A stretch of 14,355 nucleotides of DNA from Candidatus Atribacteria bacterium 1244-E10-H5-B2 (GTDB lineage: Bacteria > Atribacterota > JS1 > SB-45 > 34-128), in the NCBI GenBank assembly GCA_003575245.1, contig NMQN01000844.1:1-14355 (forward strand), given 5' to 3'. The position numbers and the translations under genes were made by a program. The notes below the pieces were generated by a model, which worked only from the letters and a program-made list of their open reading frames with translations, was not told where the DNA came from and ran no database searches. Shown piece by piece: positions 6,493-12,855 of this stretch. Positions within the stretch are counted from its first letter, which is position 1, and each line of letters begins with the position of its first letter.

Positions 6493-7476
6493 TTACCCTA
6501 TTACCATTTCTTTTGCTTTTTGATAAATTTTCTTTTCACCAGGAATAATAGGAAATTCCAAAGCAGGGCTAAAAGGTAAAGGAACATTGGCTGTAGTTAG
6601 TCGTCTGATTGGTCCATCTAAAAAATAAAAGACGTCGCTTAATATTGACATAGCAATTTCTCCAGCTACTCCACATCTTTCATATCCCTCGTCCACAATA
6701 AGCAATCTTCCAGTTTTTTTTACTGAATTAATTATTGTATCTTTGTCTAAGGGAACTAAGGTTCGAGGGTCAATAATTTCTGCTTCTATTCCCTCTTTAA
6801 CTAATTCTTCTGCTGCTTTTAGAGCCTTGAGAGCTTGGTTAGAAGTCCCGACAATGGTAATATCCTTTCCTTCTTTTAGAATATTAGCTACTCCGAAGGG
6901 AATAATATATTCTTCTTCAGGTACTTCATAAGTTTTATTGTATTCCATCTTATGTTCGAAGAAAATAACTGGATTATCATCCCGTATCGCTGTCTTCAAT
7001 AAGCCCTTAACCTCAGAAGCTGAAGATGGCATTACTACTTTTAGACCGGGGATATGGCAAACTAATGCTTGTAAACTTTGAGAATGTTGAGCGGCAGAAG
7101 AACGTCCTCCACCTAAGGTAGTGCGAATGGTCAAAGGTACTTTAGCCTGACCTCCAGACATATATCGAATTTTGGCTGCCTGATTCCCTATTTGATCGAG
7201 GGCTAACATTAAGAAATCACCAAACATAATCTCAACAATGGGTCTTAATCCCGTTAGTGCAGCCCCCAAACCTAAACCGGTAAAACTATTCTCTGAGATA
7301 GGGGTATCTTTAACTCTCCATTCCCCATACTTTTCATATAGTCCTACCGTAGCCTTAAAATTTCCTCCTAATATCCCTACATCTTCTCCTAATAAGATGA
7401 CATTCTTATCTCTTTGCATTTCTTCATCAATTGCTTCAGTTATCGCTTGAGCATAGGTAATTTTTTTTGTTTTCAT
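6493..7476 (-). CDS. E1-beta subunit, acetoin/pyruvate dehydrogenase-like TPP enzyme
   Basis: Encodes 327 residues, the normal size for the beta subunit of a heterotetrameric TPP-dependent dehydrogenase (AcoB, PdhB or BkdA2 type). Visible landmarks: ITYAQAITEAIDEEM at the start, ILLGEDVG, the TPP-activating glutamate in DTPISENSFTGLGLGAA (E62), LDQIGNQAAKIRYMSGGQ (94-110), and AQHSQSLQALVCHIPGLKVV with a conserved active-site histidine (H131). The wording of the last two stretches is closest, from memory, to acetoin dehydrogenase beta subunits, but pyruvate and branched-chain enzymes share much of it. Its ATG overlaps the stop of E1-alpha by 4 bases (ATGA), with GGAGG about 12 bases upstream. 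With E1-alpha it forms the E1 component that cleaves the substrate and acetylates the lipoyl arm of E2. Exact substrate is undetermined. Confidence 0.93.
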   Translation of the reverse strand: MKTKKITYAQAITEAIDEEMQRDKNVILLGEDVGILGGNFKATVGLYEKYGEWRVKDTPISENSFTGLGLGAALTGLRPIVEIMFGDFLMLALDQIGNQAAKIRYMSGGQAKVPLTIRTTLGGGRSSAAQHSQSLQALVCHIPGLKVVMPSSASEVKGLLKTAIRDDNPVIFFEHKMEYNKTYEVPEEEYIIPFGVANILKEGKDITIVGTSNQALKALKAAEELVKEGIEAEIIDPRTLVPLDKDTIINSVKKTGRLLIVDEGYERCGVAGEIAMSILSDVFYFLDGPIRRLTTANVPLPFSPALEFPIIPGEKKIYQKAKEMVIG

Positions 7477-8489
7477 CTTGCCTTAACTCCTCCCTCTTCA
7501 ACAAAAAGATCTTCATATACTTCATTCTCGTTGGGATAAGGACTTTGGATGGCAAAATCCGCAACTTCTTTAATCATTTCCTTAGTATCTTTCTCGATTA
7601 AATCTAATTCCTCTTTAGAGAAGATTTTTTCCTTTATTAGCCGTTCTCGAAAAGTTTTTATGGGACAATGTTCTTTCCATTCTTCAGTTTCTTTTTCTAA
7701 ACGATAAACCTGACCAGGGTCACCCACATGATGTCCTTTCCACCGATAAGTTTTACACTCTATTAAAGAAGGGCCCTCGCCTTTTCTAGCTCGCTCTATC
7801 GCTTCTTGAGAGATCTTATAAACTTCCAATATATCATTACCATCTACTACTACTCCTGGAATATTATAAGCCTTAGCACGAATAGCTAAATCTTTGGTTG
7901 CCGTTACTTTGCGAATATCAACTGAAATACCATATAAATTATTTTCACATACATAAACCACAGGTAACTTCCAGGCAGCGGCCATATTAATGCTTTCATG
8001 AAAAGTTCCTTGATTAGAGGCAGCATCCCCAAAGAAAGATATAGTTACTTGATCTGTTCCTCTTACTTTAGCACTATAAGCAGAACCTGTGGCAATAGGG
8101 ATACCCGCACCAACTATGCCATTTGCTCCCAAAATCCCTTTACTAACATCCATAATATGCATAGAGCCACCTTTCCCATGGCAATAGCCAGTTTCTTTTC
8201 CTAAAACTTCAGCCATCATCTTTTTTAGATCAGCTCCTTGAGCAATCAAGTGACCATGCCCCCGATGAGTACTAACCGCAAAATCACGCTCGGTTAAATT
8301 AGTACAGACACCAACCGCTACCGCTTCCTCGCCAATATATAGGTGAGCTAATCCGGGCATAAGTCCTTTGGAATATACATTGGTTATTTCATTTTCAAAA
8401 TATCGAATTTTCAGCATATTTTGGTACATTTTTAAAATCTTTTCTTTTTTTAGGTCATAACTTTTTATCGGTTTAAATTTATTTTCCAT
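7473..8489 (-). CDS. E1-alpha subunit, acetoin/pyruvate dehydrogenase-like TPP enzyme
   Basis: Encodes 338 residues, full length for AcoA/PdhA-type alpha subunits. Seen: YQNMLKIRYFENEI near the start, LYIGEEAVAVG, STHRGHGHLIAQGAD (active-site region around 73-87), CHGKGGSMHI, and a TPP/Mg-binding segment FFGDAASNQG (152-161) that leads 22 residues later to VYVCENNLYG. The usual Gly-Asp-Gly of this motif is Gly-Asp-Ala here; the aspartate and asparagine ligands remain, so activity is still expected. The likely role is decarboxylation or C-C cleavage of a 2-oxo acid or acetoin, using TPP with the E1-beta subunit. The nearest Shine-Dalgarno (AAAGGAG) is about 17 bases before the ATG, longer than normal, so initiation may be inefficient or begin at a nearby non-standard codon. 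It follows the epimerase gene by 34 bases. Confidence 0.93.
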   Translation of the reverse strand: MENKFKPIKSYDLKKEKILKMYQNMLKIRYFENEITNVYSKGLMPGLAHLYIGEEAVAVGVCTNLTERDFAVSTHRGHGHLIAQGADLKKMMAEVLGKETGYCHGKGGSMHIMDVSKGILGANGIVGAGIPIATGSAYSAKVRGTDQVTISFFGDAASNQGTFHESINMAAAWKLPVVYVCENNLYGISVDIRKVTATKDLAIRAKAYNIPGVVVDGNDILEVYKISQEAIERARKGEGPSLIECKTYRWKGHHVGDPGQVYRLEKETEEWKEHCPIKTFRERLIKEKIFSKEELDLIEKDTKEMIKEVADFAIQSPYPNENEVYEDLFVEEGGVKAR

Positions 8490-8523
8490 AATTTTTATTT
8501 CTGAATCTCCTTTCTCCTCTTTA

Positions 8524-9372
8524 TCATTGATTTAAATAAGATTTCATGCTATCAATGGTTTGTTTGGCAGCAGTATAGGAATCAGGAACAGGTAAAATTT
8601 CTGCAGAAATATAACCTTTATATTCTATCTCTTTCAAAATTTTAGTCATTTTCATAAAATCAAAATGGCCCATTCCAGGAGCCAATCGATTGCTATCTGA
8701 ATAATGAACATGAACAATATAATCTATGGCTTGGCGAATATTCCCCCATATATCTACATCTTCGACATTCATATGAAAACTATCAATCATCATCTTTATG
8801 TTAGAAAGTTGAACTCTGTCCAAATATTTTTTACAATCCAAAATAGAGTGAAAAAAATCCTCTTGAAAACGATTAATAGGCTCTAAGGCAATATCTATGT
8901 TTTTTTCTTTCGCATATTTATTGCATTCTTTGAGACAGTCTGTAATATATTCCTCAGATTGGGAATAATTATCAATTACCCATCCTTTTATTAATCCTAT
9001 TACCACTACTGCACCAAAATGTGATGCGAAATATATATGATTTTTAATTCGTTGAATAGCTGCCTTACGTATGGATTCTTTTGCAGAAGAAAATATTAAT
9101 CCATCTCTTGCAGCTGCTCCCCCAGTAGCTATGGAAGAAATTCCTAGCTGATATTTGCTTACTAAATCTTTCACTTTAGATAAGGAAATTTCTTCAGGAT
9201 CTGCTACCGAAATCTCTATACCATCAAATCCCAATTCTTTGGCCACAGAAAAGGCTTTTTCTAAATCGCCCGAAAACAAGGACAGACCTCTTTCCACTTT
9301 CAAATTACCAAATAAGCCCACACCACTTTGAGCAGGTTTTAAATTAGACGTCATAAAACTGGTTTTTAGCAA
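8524..9372 (-). CDS. Sugar epimerase/isomerase TIM barrel, tagatose/psicose 3-epimerase type
   Basis: Encodes 282 residues of the xylose-isomerase-like TIM-barrel family (AP endonuclease 2 superfamily). Four expected metal ligands are visible: E164 in ALEPINR, D197 in MMIDSFH, H223 in HVHYSDSNR, and E258 in YISAEI. Their spacings (33, 26, 35) equal those I recall for Pseudomonas cichorii D-tagatose 3-epimerase (E152, D185, H211, E246), where the two glutamates also do the proton transfer. The SDSNRLAPGMGHFDF stretch is typical of that group. The enzyme therefore probably epimerises or isomerises a ketose or related hydroxy-carbonyl compound with Mn or Co; related proteins also act on hydroxypyruvate or inosose. 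The start is TTG at 9370-9372, with GGAGGGGGC about 11-15 bases before it; the next ATG (9352-9354) is an alternative. It lies between TRAP and dehydrogenase genes, so it likely processes the imported substrate. Confidence 0.85.
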   Translation of the reverse strand: MLKTSFMTSNLKPAQSGVGLFGNLKVERGLSLFSGDLEKAFSVAKELGFDGIEISVADPEEISLSKVKDLVSKYQLGISSIATGGAAARDGLIFSSAKESIRKAAIQRIKNHIYFASHFGAVVVIGLIKGWVIDNYSQSEEYITDCLKECNKYAKEKNIDIALEPINRFQEDFFHSILDCKKYLDRVQLSNIKMMIDSFHMNVEDVDIWGNIRQAIDYIVHVHYSDSNRLAPGMGHFDFMKMTKILKEIEYKGYISAEILPVPDSYTAAKQTIDSMKSYLNQ

Positions 9373-9426
9373 ATGTACTTACGCCCCCTCCCTATATATC
9401 TATCTTGTCTTACAATAAATTTTTAC

Positions 9427-9469
9427 AAGGGAAGAATGCCCGCAGGTTCACTCGTGGCATTCTTCCCTT
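9427..9469. repeat. Strong intergenic hairpin between dctP and epimerase gene
   Basis: A perfect 14-bp inverted repeat (AAGGGAAGAATGCC at 9427-9440, its complement at 9456-9469) encloses a 15-base loop. There is no run of Ts on either side in either direction, so it is not a textbook terminator. Between two genes of the same operon it may stabilise the upstream mRNA end or reduce read-through, lowering expression after the solute-binding protein gene, as often seen in transport operons (inference). Confidence 0.75.
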
Positions 9470-9494
9470 CGGGTGAATAAAATATTTAACTAAA

Positions 9495-10595
9495 TTAATG
9501 GCGTATTCGAGGATCTCGTTCCCAACGCATATCATAATACTTCATAGCTTTCCTAATAATATCAGCTACTTTGCCACAGTTAGCATCCTGCTGTGCTCTT
9601 TTTTCAAATAATTCTTTTGACTTTTTCTTTAAAAACTCTATGTCTTCATCGGGTAATGTCATAAAAGTTACTCCTGCTTTTTCCATCTCTTCAATTGCTT
9701 GAGTGCTTGCCCAAGTTGAATTTGAAGCACGTTCATTGGCAAATTGCCTACTTACACAAACAATTATTTCTTGAAGGTCGGCTGGAAGTGAATTCCAAAC
9801 ATCCATGTTTATAAAAATATCTTCAGCATCAAAATTAATACTAGATGGTCCAATATAATACTTGGCAACCTCATGATGCTTAGAAACATAAAAACCATAA
9901 GGAGAACCCCAGTTAGCTCCAGTAAGTGTGCCCAATCCAAGAGCAGTATAAATTTCCGCTCCCGGCATCGATACCACAGAAGCCCCAAAACTTGCTAATA
10001 TTTCAGCCCAAATACCAAATGTTCTTATCTTCATTCCTTTAAAATCTTCTAAACTTTTAGCCGGTTTTGTACTAATGGTAGCACCCCATTCATCCGAAAA
10101 AATTGGAGCAATCAGGAATACGTTGAATTTAGCATATTCTTCTCTCATTATATCTATGAGCCTGAGATCTTCCCCCCACCATAAATACTCATATTCATCT
10201 ACTGTTCTAAGAGAAAAAGGTACCCCCCATGCAAGTTCAGCAGATGGGAACATACCCCTCCAATAGATTGTTGCCGTAAACGCAATATCAATAACACCTT
10301 CTCCTACAGCATTTAAACACTCAAAGGTGGGCACAATGGTATTAGGTGCGTATAATTCTATTTTAATTCGACCACCCGACATCTTTTCTACTCTTTCAAC
10401 AAATTTAGGAAGCATTACTTCCCACTCTTTCCATCCTGGGCCAAGAAAACTTTGGAGTGTTAAGTTATAAACTTTTTCAGAACTTTCCGTAGTTGTTTGC
10501 CCCAATGCACAGAAACCAGGCAAAACCAAGCTTAATAACATTATTATTAAAATCAAATTCATTAACCCTAAAAAAATTTTATTTTTACTTGACAT
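9495..10595 (-). CDS. dctP: TRAP transporter solute-binding protein DctP (TakP-like)
   Basis: Encodes 366 residues. An N-terminal export signal (KNKIFLG then a hydrophobic stretch to about residue 27, then GFCALGQ) sends it to the periplasm. The site is not a good lipobox, so cleavage by signal peptidase I is more likely. The mature protein is a DctP-type binding protein: LGPGWKEWEV, AVGEGVIDIAF, SLEDFKGMKIRTFG with the conserved carboxylate-binding arginine R191, and MPGAEIYTALGLGTLTGANW. It resembles the monocarboxylate/2-oxo-acid subgroup typified by TakP. In that subgroup the last motif usually ends Glu-Trp, whereas here it is Asn228-Trp229, hinting at a different ligand or ion requirement. 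The start is firm, with ACAGGAGG upstream. It follows dctM by 212 bases, so it could have its own promoter or mRNA processing site for higher expression. Confidence 0.93.
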   Translation of the reverse strand: MSSKNKIFLGLMNLILIIMLLSLVLPGFCALGQTTTESSEKVYNLTLQSFLGPGWKEWEVMLPKFVERVEKMSGGRIKIELYAPNTIVPTFECLNAVGEGVIDIAFTATIYWRGMFPSAELAWGVPFSLRTVDEYEYLWWGEDLRLIDIMREEYAKFNVFLIAPIFSDEWGATISTKPAKSLEDFKGMKIRTFGIWAEILASFGASVVSMPGAEIYTALGLGTLTGANWGSPYGFYVSKHHEVAKYYIGPSSINFDAEDIFINMDVWNSLPADLQEIIVCVSRQFANERASNSTWASTQAIEEMEKAGVTFMTLPDEDIEFLKKKSKELFEKRAQQDANCGKVADIIRKAMKYYDMRWERDPRIRH

Positions 10596-10807
10596 TTATT
10601 TATTACCTCCTGTTGATAATTTTATTTTTTACTAATTTTAAAAATAACGATCTACAGTAAATACCAACCCTAAATCTTCAGAATTCTTTAAAACATCTCC
10701 ACACACCTCCTTTTTACTTGAACATACTTATTCAATTGTCAAGCATTCTAGATTTTTTTCTACACCAAACCAGAATTATTTATCTCTTTGTTAAATATAA
10801 CAAACTA
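10596..10807. promoter_or_regulatory. dctM-dctP intergenic region with an imperfect palindrome
   Basis: The 212-base gap has no gene. It holds an AT-rich 7-bp hairpin just after the dctM stop (10787-10793 with 10798-10804), and a 27-bp imperfect palindrome at 10717-10743 whose arms read CTTGAACA and TGTCAAG. On the minus strand the palindrome contains TTGACA (10737-10742), but no good -10 box lies 16-18 bases further on. A strong Shine-Dalgarno-like AAGGAGG (minus strand, 10706-10712) is followed by a two-codon frame ATG-TTT-stop. It may be an operator or processing region for dctP; this is low-certainty inference. Confidence 0.35.
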
Positions 10808-12130
10808 TTACTTTATCATTAAGCTAGGTAACCATAGGATTATTTTTGGCCAAAGCATACACACAACTAAACCAGTGGCTTGAAGAATAACAAAAGGAAC
10901 AATTGATCGATAAATTTGTGACATAGTAATATTGCGTGGAGCAACTGCTTTCAAGTAAAAAAGATTATACCCAAAGGGCGGTGTCAAAAAACCCATCTGC
11001 ATATTCATAACATAGATAACCCCTACCCAAACAGGGTTGAAACCTAATTGTATAGCCAAAGGGAAAAAGATTGGAGCAGTAAGCATGATAATCCCTATGG
11101 GATCAAGAAACATTCCCATTATAAAGTATACAAATTGCATAGCTATCATGATTCCCCAACGACCCCCCGGTAAAACAATCATAATTTTTTGAATCATCTG
11201 AGTAGCTCCCAAAGCTGCAAAAACAGAAGCAAAAGAACTAGCTGCAAAAATAATCCACATAACCATACAGGAGTATTTTAAAGTTTCTTCACAGGCATTC
11301 TTAAAATTTTCCCAAGTTAAACGGCGGTAAAAAAATGCACACAAGATACTCATAAGTACACCTACACCTGAAGCCTCCGAAGGTGTAGCAATGCCCGCAA
11401 GAATTGACCCCATTACTGTAACAATTATAGCTACTGGAAAAATTAAAGATTTCGTTAAAACAAATTTGTCTTTTAGACTAAGTTTTTCTTTCGTTTCTAT
11501 TGTTGGTCCTAACTTTGGATTTAACTTACATCTTACTAAGATATATACTATAAAAAGAAAAGATAGAAGAAGTCCTGGTAAAATTCCCCCAATTAACAGC
11601 ATTCCAATAGACGTACCTGTAAAAGCACCAAGCGCAATCATTAAAACACTTGGAGGAATTAATACTCCCAAAGCTCCGCCTGCAGCAACGGTACCAAGCG
11701 CTAACTCCTCATTATAACCACGTTTTAACATGGAAGGTAAGGCTATTATCCCCATTGAAACTGTAGCTGCTCCGCTTACCCCAACTATTGCAGCCCATAC
11801 AGTACAAATAATTACTGTTCCCACGGCTAAACCACCCTGTATTCCACCCAACCAGTGATACATCATGTTATAAAGCTCATCAGTAATTCCTGTTTTCAAC
11901 AATATTGACCCCATAAATATAAACATTGGGATAGCAAGCAACATAAAGTCAGTTCCTGATTTAAACGTTTTAATTGGAAACATATATAAAGCACTAGGAT
12001 TCCAAAAAAGATAAGTAGCTAACACTGCGACTCCGCCCATAACAAATACCAAAGGATGCCCAAGCAACAAAAACAATACCATACTGCCAAATAAAATAAT
12101 ACATATTAGAAGTTCGATATTCATTATCAT
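10808..12130 (-). CDS. dctM: TRAP transporter large permease DctM
   Basis: Encodes 440 residues, almost all hydrophobic, with about 12 membrane helices, the usual length for DctM of the ion-transporter superfamily. Family motifs: GGALGVLIPPS at 151-161, GIATPSEASG at about 246-255, MGMFLDP at 338-344, and TPPFGYNLFYLKAVAP at 383-398. It forms the inner-membrane translocation unit that uses a sodium gradient to move the ligand delivered by DctP. It begins with ATG ATA ATG: the first ATG overlaps the dctQ stop by 4 bases (ATGA), but the AAAGGA signal is only 3 bases away. The second ATG (12122-12124) has a better 9-base spacing, so either may be used. Nothing is missing or broken. Confidence 0.95.
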   Translation of the reverse strand: MIMNIELLICIILFGSMVLFLLLGHPLVFVMGGVAVLATYLFWNPSALYMFPIKTFKSGTDFMLLAIPMFIFMGSILLKTGITDELYNMMYHWLGGIQGGLAVGTVIICTVWAAIVGVSGAATVSMGIIALPSMLKRGYNEELALGTVAAGGALGVLIPPSVLMIALGAFTGTSIGMLLIGGILPGLLLSFLFIVYILVRCKLNPKLGPTIETKEKLSLKDKFVLTKSLIFPVAIIVTVMGSILAGIATPSEASGVGVLMSILCAFFYRRLTWENFKNACEETLKYSCMVMWIIFAASSFASVFAALGATQMIQKIMIVLPGGRWGIMIAMQFVYFIMGMFLDPIGIIMLTAPIFFPLAIQLGFNPVWVGVIYVMNMQMGFLTPPFGYNLFYLKAVAPRNITMSQIYRSIVPFVILQATGLVVCMLWPKIILWLPSLMIK

Positions 12131-12636
12131 AATTCCTTTCCCGTAATCACTATATTTAGATCACGTATAAATTTTGATATTCCTTGTAAAATCATTAAAA
12201 TCGCTCCTATCGGAAGAAATGCCATAACATGATACATTGGGGGATTCCAATAGCTACCACTATGCTGTTTAATCAAAAATGCTTTCCAAGCCCATTTACT
12301 TCCTTTAAATAGTAGTACAAAACAAAAAACAAAGAAAAGTATTGAAGTGCATACATCTATAACTGCTTTTTGTCTAGTAGAAAACCGACTATAAATTAAA
12401 TCAATGTTAACATGAGCCTTGTGAAGATAAGAATAGCCTCCTCCCAACATAAGATATATAAAAAATATAAAACCGTTAGTTTCAAATGCCCATAGAGTAG
12501 GGGCATTAAATACATGCCTACAGACGACCTCCCAAATTATTACCCCACACATTGGTATCATGAGTAAACCAGAAAATTTCCCAATCCTTTCGTTAAGACT
12601 ATCGATAAAATTCAAAATAGCTTTTATTTTTTGCAT
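12127..12636 (-). CDS. dctQ: TRAP transporter small permease DctQ
   Basis: Encodes 169 residues from ATG at 12634-12636. An in-frame GTG 9 bases upstream is possible, but AAGGTGG lies about 8 bases before the ATG and directly against the GTG, so the ATG is preferred. Four membrane helices are predicted (about 22-43, 51-69, 93-110 and 134-152). The DctQ signature RHVFNAPTLWAFE (40-52) is present. This small subunit pairs with DctM in the inner membrane and is required for TRAP transport. The stop codon overlaps the dctM start. It is the first gene after the promoter proposed at 12664-12692. Confidence 0.93.
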   Translation of the reverse strand: MQKIKAILNFIDSLNERIGKFSGLLMIPMCGVIIWEVVCRHVFNAPTLWAFETNGFIFFIYLMLGGGYSYLHKAHVNIDLIYSRFSTRQKAVIDVCTSILFFVFCFVLLFKGSKWAWKAFLIKQHSGSYWNPPMYHVMAFLPIGAILMILQGISKFIRDLNIVITGKEL

Positions 12637-12663
12637 AACAATCACCCACCTTATTAATTAAGT

Positions 12664-12692
12664 ATTTTAGTGTAAAACTCTGATATTCTCAA
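12664..12692 (-). promoter_or_regulatory. Candidate sigma70-type promoter for dctQMP and downstream genes
   Basis: On the minus strand TTGAGA (12687-12692), then exactly 17 bases, then TAAAAT (12664-12669), each one mismatch from consensus. Transcription would begin near 12657, leaving a short leader of about 20 bases with AAGGTGG before the dctQ ATG. Its position supports dctQ as first gene of a transcript reading toward the AOR end. Confidence 0.55.
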
Positions 12693-12855
12693 AATTTTTA
12701 TAATTGTACACTTTTCTTCACCATTTTTGCCCCTTTGATTAAAATTAGGATACTTACTTGTCTATATAAATATATAGTTACTACGAAAAATATTTTGCCT
12801 TTCGGGTTAATCGAGGTTCGATCTCTAGAGTTCACGATGTCCGTATATTTAATAT
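12693..12855. other. Gap between CoA-transferase and dctQ promoter, small inverted repeats
   Basis: No gene is seen. Just beyond the CoA-transferase stop there are small symmetric elements: ATCGA-GGT-TCGAT (12810-12822), CTCTAGAG (12823-12830), and CGAAA paired with TTTCG (12784-12788 with 12800-12804). None forms a proper intrinsic terminator. The GGTTCGATC stretch resembles a tRNA T-arm, but no tRNA surrounds it. Confidence 0.4.

Noticed and set aside
10680..10715. Possible short leader peptide upstream of dctP
   Set aside because: The longer frame lacks a start codon with a proper ribosome site, and the ATG frame is only two codons.
12806..12835. tRNA T-arm-like GGTTCGATC
   Set aside because: No acceptor, D or anticodon arms can be built around it and the T-stem has a mismatch.
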